Below, piece by piece: positions 25,531 to 34,537 of a stretch of 48,754 bases of DNA (its first letter is position 1; every line of letters begins with the position of its first letter). Made by a program: the position numbers and the translations under genes. Source of the stretch: Hyphomicrobiales bacterium (lineage in GTDB: Bacteria; Pseudomonadota; Alphaproteobacteria; Rhizobiales; Rhizobiaceae); contig UCFC01000027.1 in the NCBI GenBank assembly GCA_900471515.1, positions 1-48,754 of the forward strand. The letters are read 5' to 3'. The notes under the pieces were generated by a model that was given only the letters and a program-made list of their open reading frames with translations, searched no databases and was not told the origin of the DNA.

Positions 25531-26604
25531 ATGAGCATCAAGACAGTCGCGATCATCGGCTGCGGTATCGGCCGTTCCCACATCGTCGAAGGTTACCTGC
25601 CGCATCCGGACAAGTTCAAGGTCGTCGCCATCTGCGACCTGAACGAAGAACGCCTGAAGACGGTCGGAGACGAATTCGGCATCGAACGGCGCACGACCTC
25701 CTTCGATGAGCTGCTGGCGGATGGCAGTATCGACATCATCGATATCTGCACGCCGCCCGGCATCCACAAGCAACAGGTCATCGCAGCCCTTGCCGCCGGC
25801 AAGCACGTGGTCTGCGAGAAGCCGCTGACCGGCTCGCTTGCCGGTGCCGACGAGATCATCGCCGCCGAAAAGACGGCCAAAGGCACGCTGATGCCGATCT
25901 TCCAGTATCGCTATGGCGATGGCGTGGAAAAGGCCAAGCGCATCATCGACGCCGGTCTTGCCGGCAAGTTCTACATGGGCTCGGTCGAAACCTTCTGGCG
26001 CCGCAAGCCGGAATATTATGCCGTGCCCTGGCGCGGCAAATGGGCGACGGAGCTCGGCGGTGTGCTCGTTACCCACGCGCTGCATCTGCACGACATGCTC
26101 TTTTATCTCGCCGGTCCGGCCACCCGCGTCTTCGGCCGCGTGGCAACGCGCGTCAACGAGATCGAGGTCGAAGACTGCGCCTCCGTCAGCCTGCAGATGC
26201 AGAACGGCGCTTTCGTTTCGCTTTCCTGCACGCTCGGTTCGCAGAACGAGATCAGCCGGCTCAGGCTTCACTTCGAAAACATCACCTTTGAAAGCAACCA
26301 TGAGGCCTATGCGCCCGGCCAGGACCCCTGGCAGATCATCGCCGCCGACGCCGAAGTACAGGCGAAGATCGACGCCGTGATCGCCGACTGGCAGCCCGTG
26401 CCGCTGCGTTTCAACACGCAGATGCTGCGCTTCCACGACTACCTGATGGGCAAAGGCCCGCTTCCGGTGACGAGCGCCGATGCACGGCGCGCGCTGGAAC
26501 TGGTCACGGCCATCTATCAATCTTCCGATAGCGGCGCCGATGTCGCCCTGCCGATCGGTCCTGACAGCCCGAAATACGCCGACTGGCGTGCAAGAACCAA
26601 ATAA
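25531..26604 (+). CDS. Gfo/Idh/MocA family oxidoreductase
   Basis: This 357-aa NAD(P)-dependent oxidoreductase has IIGCGIGRSH (8-17) at the Rossmann fold and the signature CEKPLT (95-100). The catalytic His region reads LVTHALHLHDML (from about 179). It sits between the second permease gene and the ATPase gene, inside the transport operon, so it probably performs the first oxidation or dehydration-linked step on the imported sugar. It is the third member of this family within 10 kb, each with different motifs, which suggests successive steps rather than duplicates. Confidence 0.92.
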   Translation: MSIKTVAIIGCGIGRSHIVEGYLPHPDKFKVVAICDLNEERLKTVGDEFGIERRTTSFDELLADGSIDIIDICTPPGIHKQQVIAALAAGKHVVCEKPLTGSLAGADEIIAAEKTAKGTLMPIFQYRYGDGVEKAKRIIDAGLAGKFYMGSVETFWRRKPEYYAVPWRGKWATELGGVLVTHALHLHDMLFYLAGPATRVFGRVATRVNEIEVEDCASVSLQMQNGAFVSLSCTLGSQNEISRLRLHFENITFESNHEAYAPGQDPWQIIAADAEVQAKIDAVIADWQPVPLRFNTQMLRFHDYLMGKGPLPVTSADARRALELVTAIYQSSDSGADVALPIGPDSPKYADWRARTK

Positions 26605-26620
26605 GAGGGGATTTCGGAAC

Positions 26621-27697
26621 ATGGCAACGAGTGTCGTTCTTCAGAAGGTCGAGAAGCGCTATGGCTCGCTCGACGTCATCCACGGCATCGACCTGACGAT
26701 CGATCCCGGTGAATTCGCCGTCTTCGTCGGCCCTTCGGGTTGCGGCAAGTCCACGCTGCTGCGCATGATCGCCGGCCTTGAGGAGATCTCCGGCGGAGCG
26801 CTGCTGCTCGACAACGAGCGCATGAACGAAGTGACGCCCGCCAAGCGCGGCATCGCCATGGTCTTCCAGTCCTACGCGCTTTATCCGCATATGTCTGTTT
26901 ACAAGAACCTCGCCTTCGGCCTCGAGACCGCAGGCTACAAGAAGGCCGAGATCGAGCCCAAGGTACGCCGCGCCGCACAGATCCTGCAGATCGAGAAGCT
27001 GCTCGAACGCAAGCCGAAGGCACTGTCGGGCGGCCAGCGTCAACGCGTCGCGATCGGTCGCGCCATCGTGCGCGAACCGCGCATCTTCCTCTTCGACGAA
27101 CCGCTGTCCAACCTCGATGCGGAACTGCGCGTGCAGATGCGTGTCGAGATTTCCCGCCTGCACCGCAGCCTCGGCAACACGATGATCTACGTCACCCACG
27201 ATCAGGTGGAAGCCATGACCATGGCCGACAAGATCGTCGTGCTGAATTCCGGCCGTATCGAACAGGTCGGCGCCCCGCTCGATCTCTATAACAATCCCGC
27301 CAACCGTTTCGTTGCCGGTTTCATCGGCAGCCCGAAGATGAATTTCCTGAGCGCCAGGATCGAGACCGTCACCGACAACGGCTCGACCGTCAATGTCTGC
27401 GGCAATTCCATTCAGCTCGGTCGCCGGCTTGCCGGTCAGGCCGGACAGAACGTCACCTTCGGCATCCGCCCCGAACATCTGGCGCTGACGGAAGGCGGCA
27501 CGGTTCTTTCGACCGTCAATGTCGATCTCGTCGAAAATCTCGGCGGCGCCACGATGCTTTACGCGACGACGCCGGACAATCAGGCGCTGACCATCGCCCT
27601 CGATGGCCAGCAGAAGGTCGAGCGCGGCACCAATGTGAAGGCCTCCTTCGATCCGGCGCGCTGCCACGTCTTCGATGAGACCGGAAAGACGATCTGA
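26621..27697 (+). CDS. Sugar ABC transporter ATP-binding protein (UgpC/MalK-like)
   Basis: The start ATG at 26621 gives 358 aa with all ATPase motifs: Walker A GPSGCGKST (37-45), Q-loop Gln83, signature LSGGQ (135-139), Walker B IFLFDEP (155-161) and switch His193. A C-terminal TOBE-type regulatory domain follows (from about 240). It energises the two permeases of this operon and could also serve other CUT1 systems, as shared ATPases of this type are known. The ribosome binding site AGAGGGG lies about 10 bases upstream. Confidence 0.95.
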   Translation: MATSVVLQKVEKRYGSLDVIHGIDLTIDPGEFAVFVGPSGCGKSTLLRMIAGLEEISGGALLLDNERMNEVTPAKRGIAMVFQSYALYPHMSVYKNLAFGLETAGYKKAEIEPKVRRAAQILQIEKLLERKPKALSGGQRQRVAIGRAIVREPRIFLFDEPLSNLDAELRVQMRVEISRLHRSLGNTMIYVTHDQVEAMTMADKIVVLNSGRIEQVGAPLDLYNNPANRFVAGFIGSPKMNFLSARIETVTDNGSTVNVCGNSIQLGRRLAGQAGQNVTFGIRPEHLALTEGGTVLSTVNVDLVENLGGATMLYATTPDNQALTIALDGQQKVERGTNVKASFDPARCHVFDETGKTI

Positions 27698-27766
27698 ATC
27701 GACCGCAACTTGACAGTCGATCCCTCTCGAGCCCATCATTTGTCCTGGGCTACGAGGGGGATACGC

Positions 27767-28642
27767 GTGACGCCTGAAGAGAGGATTCATGCGCTAGGCA
27801 TCTGGCAAGGCCCGATCGACATAGCCCCGATTGCCGGCGGCCTCACCAACAGAAATTACCTGGTGAAGGATGGCGCACTGAAGCGGGTCGTGCGTCTCGG
27901 CGACGATATTCCGATCCATCATATCAACAGGCAGAACGAGCTTGCGGCGAGCCGCGCCGCGCACGCGGCAGGCATCTCGCCCGCCGTTATCCATCACGTT
28001 CCGGGTGTGCTGGTGCTCGATTATATCGATGCCACGCCACTGTCGCCCGACGATGTCAGAAGGCCGGAAACGCTTGTCCGTCTGATCCCGTTGATCCGCA
28101 CCTGCCATCACGACATGGCGCGCCAGTTCCGCGGTCAGGCAATCATCTTCTGGGTCTTTCATGTGATCCGCGATTATGTGGCGAACCTCAAGGCCGCAAA
28201 CAGCCCCTACGCGCTGCGGCTGGACGATCTGCTGGACAAGGCCGAGCGTCTCGAAAGAGCCGCCGGTCCGTTCGAGATCGCCTTCGGTCACAATGACCTG
28301 CTCGCCGCCAATTTCCTCGATGACGGCAGGCGGCTCTGGCTGATCGATTGGGACTATGCCGGTTTCAATACGCCGCTTTTCGATCTCGGCGGTCTTGCCT
28401 CCAACAGTGAGTTTTCGGCGGAAGCCGAGCGCCTCATGCTGGAAACCTATTTCGAGCGACCGCTGACGGATGATCTCAACCGCCGCTACCAGGCCATGAA
28501 ATGCGCCTCGCTGCTGCGCGAGACGCTGTGGAGCATGATCTCCGAGATCCATTCGACCATCGATTTCGACTACGCCACCTATACCGCTGAAAACCTCACC
28601 CGCTTCGAGCGCGCCTACCGGGCATTTGAACAGGATCATTGA
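27767..28642 (+). CDS. APH/choline-kinase family phosphotransferase
   Basis: I chose GTG at 27767 as start because GAGGGGG lies 6 bases upstream and the family fold begins right after it; the product is 291 aa. Features are the glycine-rich GGLTNRNYLV (24-33), the catalytic loop HNDLLAAN with Asp177 and Asn182, and the metal-binding Asp194 in LIDWDYAG. The family phosphorylates small alcohols such as choline, ethanolamine or aminoglycosides, or sugars. Here it lies in a sugar transport operon and its stop abuts the ATG of the FAD/GcvT gene, so it may phosphorylate an imported polyol, sugar or amino-alcohol. Confidence 0.88.
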   Translation: MTPEERIHALGIWQGPIDIAPIAGGLTNRNYLVKDGALKRVVRLGDDIPIHHINRQNELAASRAAHAAGISPAVIHHVPGVLVLDYIDATPLSPDDVRRPETLVRLIPLIRTCHHDMARQFRGQAIIFWVFHVIRDYVANLKAANSPYALRLDDLLDKAERLERAAGPFEIAFGHNDLLAANFLDDGRRLWLIDWDYAGFNTPLFDLGGLASNSEFSAEAERLMLETYFERPLTDDLNRRYQAMKCASLLRETLWSMISEIHSTIDFDYATYTAENLTRFERAYRAFEQDH

Positions 28643-31093
28643 ATGACGAAGCAACTACCGAAGACGGCGAAGGCCGTGGTCATCGGCGGCGGCATCATTG
28701 GCTGCTCGACCGCCTATCATCTGGCCAAGCTCGGCTGGACCGATACCGTGCTCTTGGAGCGCAAGAAGCTGACGTCGGGCACCACGTTCCACGCCGCCGG
28801 CCTTGTCGGCCAGTTGCGCACCAGCGCCAACATCACCCAGCTTCTGGGATATTCCGTCGATCTCTACAAGAAGCTCGAGGCCGAGACCGGCCTCGGTACC
28901 GGCTGGAAGATGAATGGCGGCTTGCGGCTTGCCTGCAATGAAGAGCGCTGGACCGAAGTCAAGCGTCAGGCGACGACGGCCCAGTCCTTCGGCCTCGAAA
29001 TGCATCTCCTGAATCCGCAGGAAGCCTTCGATCTCTGGCCGCTGATGACGACGGACGATCTCGTCGGGGCTGCCTACCTGCCGACGGATGGGCAGGCCAA
29101 TCCCTCCGATATCACCCAGGCATTGGCAAAAGGCGCCCGCATGGCCGGTGTCTCGATCTTCGAGGATACGGAAGTTCTCGATCTCGAACTCGACAGAGGC
29201 AGGATCCGCGCCGTCCTCACCGCACAAGGCCGCATCGAATGCGAGCGCGTGGTGGTCTGCGCCGGCCAGTGGACCCGCAGCTTCGCAGCCCGCTTCGGCG
29301 TCAACGTGCCGCTCGTTTCGGTAGAACATCAGTATATCATCACCGAATCCTTTGGCGTGCCTTCCAATCTGCCCACGCTGCGCGATCCCGATCGCCTGAC
29401 CTACTACAAGGAGGAGGTCGGCGGCATGGTCATGGGCGGCTATGAGCCGGATCCGATCGCCTGGGCTCTGGACGGCATACCCGAAGGTTTCCACTACACG
29501 CTGCTCGACAGCAATTTCGACCATTTCGAACAGATCATGGAACAGGCGCTCGGCCGCGTCCCGGCGCTTCAGAATGCCGGCATCAAGCAGCTTCTGAACG
29601 GCCCGGAAAGTTTTACCCCCGACGGCAACTTCATCCTCGGCGAGGCGCCGGAGCTGAAGAATTTCTTCGTCGGTGCCGGCTTCAACGCTTTCGGCATCGC
29701 CTCTGCCGGCGGGGCGGGCATGGCGCTTGCCGAATGGGTAACGAAGGGCGAACCACCCTACGATCTCTGGCCGGTCGATATCCGCCGCTTCGGCCGCCCG
29801 CATTTCGATACGGACTGGGTCCGCACGAGAACGCTGGAGGCCTATGGCAAACACTACACGCTGGCCTTTCCCTTCGAGGAATATTCGAGCGGCCGGCCCT
29901 GCCGGAAGTCGCCGCTTTATGACCGGCTGAAGGCGCAGGGCGCCTGCTTCGGTGAAAAGCTCGGCTGGGAGCGGCCGAACTGGTTTGCCGATCTCTTCGC
30001 CAACGAAGAGCCGAAGGACATCTACACTTACGGTCGCCAGAACTGGTTTACTGCCGTCGGCCGCGAGCACAAGGCCGTGCGCGAGGCGGCCGTCATCTTT
30101 GACCAGACGTCCTTTGCCAAATTCGCACTGAAGGGCAGGGATGCCGAGGCCGCCCTCTCATGGATTGCCGCCAATGACGTCGCAAAGCCCGTGGGATCGC
30201 TGATCTACACGCAGATGCTGAACGACAAGGGCGGCATCGAATGCGATGTCACCTGTGCTCGTATCGCCGAGAACGAATATTACATCGTCACCGGGACCGG
30301 CTTTGCCACGCATGATTTCGACTGGATCTCGCGCAATATCCCCGATGGCCTCCATGCCGAACTGGTCGACGTCACCTCGGCCTACACGGTCCTGTCGCTG
30401 ATGGGGCCGAATTCCCGCGCCATCCTGGAGAAAGTCACGACCGGCGACGTCTCCAACGCCGCCTTCCCCTTCGGCCGCGTCAAGACGATCGGCATTGCCG
30501 GCTGCCCTGTGCGGGCGCTGCGCATAACCTATGTCGGCGAGCTCGGCTACGAACTGCATGTGCCGATCGAATATGCGACGACCGTCTATGACGCGCTGAT
30601 GGCGGCGGATGGGCAGTTCGGTCTCGTCAACGCGGGCTACCGCGCCATTGAAAGCTGCCGCCTGGAAAAAGGCTACCGTGCCTGGGGTTCCGATATCGGC
30701 CCCGACCACACGCCGGTGGAAGCCGGTCTCGGCTGGGCCGTGAAGACACGGAGGAACACGCCCTTCAAGGGCCGCGAGGCGATCGAACGCCAGCTCGAAG
30801 GTGGCGTGAAGAAGATGCTCGCCTGCTTCGTGCCGGATGATCCCGATATCGTGCTGCTCGGCCGCGAAACCATCTATCGTGACGGAGCGCGCGTCGGCTG
30901 GCTCTCAAGCGGTGGCTTTGGCTACACGATCGGCAAGCCGATCGGCTACGGTTATGTCCGCAACTCCAATGGCGTAACGGAGGACTTTGTCCTTTCCGGC
31001 ACCTATGAGCTGGATGTCGCCCGCGAGCGCGTGCCCTGCAAGGTCAGCCTCAAGCCGCTCTATGATCCGGAGATGAAGCGTGTGAAAGCCTGA
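28643..31093 (+). CDS. FAD-dependent oxidoreductase with GcvT domain (dimethylglycine/sarcosine dehydrogenase-like)
   Basis: This 816-aa two-part enzyme has an N-terminal DAO-type FAD domain, with VIGGGIIGCSTAYHL (13-27) and SGTTFHAAG, in which His50 matches the His that carries covalent FAD in dimethylglycine dehydrogenase. The C-terminal GcvT tetrahydrofolate domain (about 430-810) has MLNDKGGIECD, GELGYELHVP and ESCRLEKGYRAWG. Relatives oxidise N-methyl groups and pass the one-carbon unit to tetrahydrofolate. It is the last gene of the ABC operon and starts directly after the kinase stop. A demethylase-like enzyme beside sugar enzymes is unexpected and suggests an N-methylated or amino-substituted substrate, or a new reaction. 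Confidence 0.9.
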   Translation: MTKQLPKTAKAVVIGGGIIGCSTAYHLAKLGWTDTVLLERKKLTSGTTFHAAGLVGQLRTSANITQLLGYSVDLYKKLEAETGLGTGWKMNGGLRLACNEERWTEVKRQATTAQSFGLEMHLLNPQEAFDLWPLMTTDDLVGAAYLPTDGQANPSDITQALAKGARMAGVSIFEDTEVLDLELDRGRIRAVLTAQGRIECERVVVCAGQWTRSFAARFGVNVPLVSVEHQYIITESFGVPSNLPTLRDPDRLTYYKEEVGGMVMGGYEPDPIAWALDGIPEGFHYTLLDSNFDHFEQIMEQALGRVPALQNAGIKQLLNGPESFTPDGNFILGEAPELKNFFVGAGFNAFGIASAGGAGMALAEWVTKGEPPYDLWPVDIRRFGRPHFDTDWVRTRTLEAYGKHYTLAFPFEEYSSGRPCRKSPLYDRLKAQGACFGEKLGWERPNWFADLFANEEPKDIYTYGRQNWFTAVGREHKAVREAAVIFDQTSFAKFALKGRDAEAALSWIAANDVAKPVGSLIYTQMLNDKGGIECDVTCARIAENEYYIVTGTGFATHDFDWISRNIPDGLHAELVDVTSAYTVLSLMGPNSRAILEKVTTGDVSNAAFPFGRVKTIGIAGCPVRALRITYVGELGYELHVPIEYATTVYDALMAADGQFGLVNAGYRAIESCRLEKGYRAWGSDIGPDHTPVEAGLGWAVKTRRNTPFKGREAIERQLEGGVKKMLACFVPDDPDIVLLGRETIYRDGARVGWLSSGGFGYTIGKPIGYGYVRNSNGVTEDFVLSGTYELDVARERVPCKVSLKPLYDPEMKRVKA

Positions 31094-31113
31094 AGCTTCC
31101 CATCCAGAACGAT

Positions 31114-31150
31114 GGCGCAGGCAGGCTCCGGAATTGAGCCTGCCTGCGCC
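31114..31150. terminator. Strong bidirectional hairpin between convergent operons
   Basis: A perfect 15-bp stem, GGCGCAGGCAGGCTC (31114-31128) and its complement (31136-31150), with a 7-base loop. It lies in the 88-bp gap between the end of the ABC operon and the end of uxuB. Confidence 0.8.
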
Positions 31151-31181
31151 TCGTTATGGGAGCAATGCCGATCGAGGAACG

Positions 31182-32639
31182 TCAAAACAGCGGCAGCCTG
31201 TCGTCCTGGATCAGGATTTCCAGCTTGTTGGCCACATCCTCGGTCCAGCCAATATTCGCGGTGAGAGCCCGTGGGAACAGCCCCGGGAGCTTGAAGAGCG
31301 CCGCCGAAACGGCCCCGCCATTGCGCGGCACATCGGCAATCAGCGCCGCAATCTCTTCCGCCCGCGGGTCACGCAGTTCGTAACGCTCGCCATTGCGATC
31401 GACGCCTATTGCATACCGCATCCATGCCGCCACTGCGATCGCGTAGGTTTCCGCCTTGCTGCCCTTGGCAAGTGCTTCCGTTGCCGGTTCGAGCAGGCGC
31501 TGCGGCAGTTTCTGTGTGCCGTCCATGGCGATCTGATAGGTCCGGTGCGCAATCGCCTTGTTTGCAAAGCGCGCTATCAATTCGTCGGCATAGGTATCGA
31601 GATCGATTCCGGGGACCGGATCCAGCGTTGCTGCCGCCGCATTCATGTGCCGGCGCGCAAGGGCCGCAAGTCCGGCATCGTCCATGACGTCGCGGATAAA
31701 TTCATAGCCGGCTGTATAACCGAGATAGGCAAGCAGGGAATGCGCACCGTTGAGCATGCGCAGCTTCATTTTCTCATAGGCCGAAACCTCTTCGACCATC
31801 AGCGCACCGTGAACCTTTTCCCAGGCCGGGCGGCCGTTGGCGAAATGGTCCTCGATCACCCATTGGGTGAAAGGCTCCGTCTCGATTGCTGCCATGTCCG
31901 TGCGGCCCGTCAGCCGCCTGGCATCGGCGTAGGTCGCATCGGTGCTGGCCGGCGTGATGCGGTCGACCATCGTGGAGGGGAAGGGCACGTTCGCTTCGAT
32001 CCAGCGATGCAGGTCGGGATCGATGCGGGCGGTGAATTCCAGCACCAGGCGCTTCAGTACCGCACCATTGCTCGGCAGGTTGTCGCAGCTGAGCGGCGTG
32101 AAGGGTGGTATGCCCTTCTGCCGGCGCCGCGCCAGGCCCTCGACGAGATAGCCGATGACACCGCGCGGCGCGTGCCGGTTGGCAAGGTCGGCGACGATAT
32201 CGGGGTGCTTGAGATCGAGGCCGCCTGTCGCCGGATCGAAACCATAGGCCTTTTCCGTCACCGTCATGCTGACGATGCGGATACCGGGGTCTTCGAGCCG
32301 CGCCAGCAGGCCGGCCGGATCGCGCGGCGCCACATGCGCCTTCAGGATCGAGCCTATGACCTGCGCCGTCGTGCCCGACGTATCGCGGATCAGCACCGTG
32401 TAGAACCCGTTTTGGGCGGAGAGATTGTCGGCGACATCGGGGGTGCGAAGGCTTGCCACCTCGATGCCCCAGTCGCCGCCGGCCGCAGCAAGCGCGCCAT
32501 CCGTGAAGGGCGCGAAATGGGCGCGAAAGAAGGCGCCCGGACCGAGATGCAGGATGCCGGACTTCAGTGCAGTCCGGTCATAGGCAGGAAGCTTCGCCGT
32601 CGGCGCAAGGCCGGTCACGTTCTGCAATCTGTCGCTCAC
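31182..32639 (-). CDS. uxuB: Fructuronate/tagaturonate reductase (mannitol dehydrogenase family)
   Basis: This 485-aa member of the polyol-specific long-chain dehydrogenases would reduce D-fructuronate to D-mannonate with NADH. The catalytic motif is K292-x4-N297-x2-H300 (KLRMLNGAH), with TEKAYG (128-133) and CDNLPSNG (185-192) as family marks. It starts with GTG at 32639, overlapping the uxaC stop (GTGA), so the two are coupled. With UxaC this covers the first two steps of hexuronate breakdown; mannonate dehydratase and KDG kinase are not in this window. Mannitol or arabinitol dehydrogenases are the main alternatives, but the uxaC partner argues for a uronate. Confidence 0.88.
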   Translation of the reverse strand: MSDRLQNVTGLAPTAKLPAYDRTALKSGILHLGPGAFFRAHFAPFTDGALAAAGGDWGIEVASLRTPDVADNLSAQNGFYTVLIRDTSGTTAQVIGSILKAHVAPRDPAGLLARLEDPGIRIVSMTVTEKAYGFDPATGGLDLKHPDIVADLANRHAPRGVIGYLVEGLARRRQKGIPPFTPLSCDNLPSNGAVLKRLVLEFTARIDPDLHRWIEANVPFPSTMVDRITPASTDATYADARRLTGRTDMAAIETEPFTQWVIEDHFANGRPAWEKVHGALMVEEVSAYEKMKLRMLNGAHSLLAYLGYTAGYEFIRDVMDDAGLAALARRHMNAAAATLDPVPGIDLDTYADELIARFANKAIAHRTYQIAMDGTQKLPQRLLEPATEALAKGSKAETYAIAVAAWMRYAIGVDRNGERYELRDPRAEEIAALIADVPRNGGAVSAALFKLPGLFPRALTANIGWTEDVANKLEILIQDDRLPLF

Positions 32640-34051
32640 AGCTTGTAGGCCTTCTTCGCATTGTCGTAGGAGAGTTCACGCGCGACGACTTCGGCTTCCT
32701 TCCTGGAAATCCGGTGCTCGGCCGCCAGCTGCGCCAGGAAGCGGCAGATCTCGCGGCGCCAGACGTCGTGGCGGGCGGGAATCGACAGCAGGGCGCGCGT
32801 GTCGTCGTTGAAACCGGCGAGGTTCGCAAAGCCGGCCGTCTCCACCACCTGGTCGAGATAGCGGCGAATGCCGAGCGGGCTGTCGTGGAACCACCAGGGC
32901 GGCCCGATCATCAGGCAGGCCCAATGGCCGGCCATCGGCGCCAGCTCGCGCGCGTAAGTCGTCTCGTCGAGCGTGAAGAGCAGGATGCGCAGACCAGGCG
33001 CATGACCGTATTTCGAAAGCAGCGCATTGAGACCGCCGACCCAGTCGGTGCGCGTCGGAATGTCGGCGCCCATGTTCGGTCCGCGGGTTTCGAATAGTTC
33101 GCGGTCCGTGTTGCGGCGCGCGCCGGCATGGATCTGCATCACCATGCCGTCCTCGGCGGACAGGCCAGCCATTTCCGTCATCATCTGGCCGCGGAAAAGC
33201 TCCGCATCTGCAGCCGAAAGCGGCCCCTTCAGCGCCTTGTCGAGCAGCGCCTGCCTTTCGGCAAGCGGCAGATCGGCGGTAAAGGCGCTCGGCACGCCAT
33301 GGTCGGTCGCCGTCGCGCCGAACTGGCGGAAATAGGCGCGCCGCTTGCGGTGCGCGTCGATCAGCCCGTCCCATCTGGTGATGTCGCAGCCGGTGATCTC
33401 GCCGAACTTGACGAGATTGTCGCGGAAACCGGCGGCATCGGGATCGGTGACGCTGTCGGGCCGGTAGGTCGTGCGCACTCTACCGATCCAGCCGTCGGCG
33501 GCCATCTTCTGGTGGTGCGCAAGCGGATCAAGTGCGCCTTCCGTCGTGGCAATTGTTTCGATGCCGAAACGCTTATGCAGCGCCCGCGGCCGAAACTCGG
33601 GAAGCTTGAGCTGCGCGTTGATGTGGTCATAGAGCGCATCGGCATTGTCCGCCGTCAGCGGCTCGGTGCAGCCGAGCACGGCCGACATGGCGTGATCGAC
33701 CCAGAGGCTCGAGGGCGTCCCGCGGAAGAGATGGTATTTGGCGGCGAAGGCACGCCAGATATCCCGCCCGCTTGAAACCGGCTTGCCGTCGAGGCGTGGC
33801 ACGCCGAGCTCGTCAAGCCTGGTGCCGGTGCTGTGCAGCATGCGGAAGAGATAGTGGTCGGGAATGACAAGCAGCGAGGCGGCATCTTCGAAAGCCTTGT
33901 CGTCCGCGAACCAGGACGGCTCGGTGTGCCCGTGCGGGCTGACGATTGGAAGACCGCGCACCGTCTCGTAGAGATCGCGTGCTATTGTCCGCGTTGCCGG
34001 ATCGGCGGGAAAGAGCCGGTCCGGATGAAGAAAGCCGTTACCTACATCCAT
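32636..34051 (-). CDS. uxaC: Glucuronate isomerase (uronate isomerase)
   Basis: This 471-aa metal-dependent TIM-barrel enzyme of the amidohydrolase superfamily converts D-glucuronate to D-fructuronate (or galacturonate to tagaturonate). The first metal motif is SPHGHTEP with His40 and His42. Later family marks include QFGATATDHGVPS, MQIHAGARRNTD and YDNAKKAYKL at the C-terminus. The ATG at 34051 follows a strong GGGAGG site. It heads a two-gene operon with uxuB. An inverted repeat 60 bp upstream matches those in front of the ABC operon and the Gfo/Idh operon. Confidence 0.95.
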   Translation of the reverse strand: MDVGNGFLHPDRLFPADPATRTIARDLYETVRGLPIVSPHGHTEPSWFADDKAFEDAASLLVIPDHYLFRMLHSTGTRLDELGVPRLDGKPVSSGRDIWRAFAAKYHLFRGTPSSLWVDHAMSAVLGCTEPLTADNADALYDHINAQLKLPEFRPRALHKRFGIETIATTEGALDPLAHHQKMAADGWIGRVRTTYRPDSVTDPDAAGFRDNLVKFGEITGCDITRWDGLIDAHRKRRAYFRQFGATATDHGVPSAFTADLPLAERQALLDKALKGPLSAADAELFRGQMMTEMAGLSAEDGMVMQIHAGARRNTDRELFETRGPNMGADIPTRTDWVGGLNALLSKYGHAPGLRILLFTLDETTYARELAPMAGHWACLMIGPPWWFHDSPLGIRRYLDQVVETAGFANLAGFNDDTRALLSIPARHDVWRREICRFLAQLAAEHRISRKEAEVVARELSYDNAKKAYKL

Positions 34052-34113
34052 CAGTTTTCCTCCCTGGTGGATAAGGGCCTACCCCACAAGAAGAGATGCG
34101 GCAAGGCCTTTTA

Positions 34114-34130
34114 GTAACCAAACGGTTCAC
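34114..34130. promoter_or_regulatory. Putative TetR operator, site 3
   Basis: GTAACCAAACGGTTCAC: arms AACC and GGTT around AAAC, 63 bp before the uxaC start on the minus strand. It matches site 1 (21411) at 13 of 16 positions. Confidence 0.55.
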
Positions 34131-34221
34131 ATTCGATTGCCTTTTTTCCGGCCCTCGAAACCGTTGACGCCCCGACCTATTTCGGCTTTGGAAATGCCAC
34201 CAGATTGACGGGGAGAAACCG

Positions 34222-34428
34222 ATGTCAGACGCAGCCCGTATCACCAGGCTGGAAGAAATACTGGCCCATCAGGCAAAGACGATCGATGAGCTTTCCGACC
34301 AGCTTGCCGAGCAATGGAAGGTCGTGGAGCAGACACGCGCCAAACTTGACCGATTGACCGAGCGATTTCTGAGCCTGGAGGAACAATCGCTGGAAGCGCC
34401 GCCGATCACGAGGCCGCCGCACTACTGA
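34222..34428 (+). CDS. slyX: SlyX family protein
   Basis: This 68-aa protein is almost entirely a coiled coil (RITRLEEILAHQAKTIDELS and onwards) and ends in PPHY, the conserved SlyX C-terminus. The ATG is preceded by GGGGAGA. SlyX is a small widespread protein of unclear function. The gene is divergent from uxaC. Confidence 0.9.
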   Translation: MSDAARITRLEEILAHQAKTIDELSDQLAEQWKVVEQTRAKLDRLTERFLSLEEQSLEAPPITRPPHY

Positions 34429-34537
34429 ACCGGATGCGCGGCGCCGGCTGACGGCGGGCGGGCTGACGGAAAGCGGTTTCGCGCTTCCGCCCTTTGCGCT
34501 ATAGCCCGGAAAGACAGAGCTGAACGAGAGACATCCC

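Noticed and set aside
31134..32648. 504-codon plus-strand open frame opposite uxuB
   Set aside because: uxuB on the minus strand has the full K-x4-N-x2-H motif and is coupled to uxaC.
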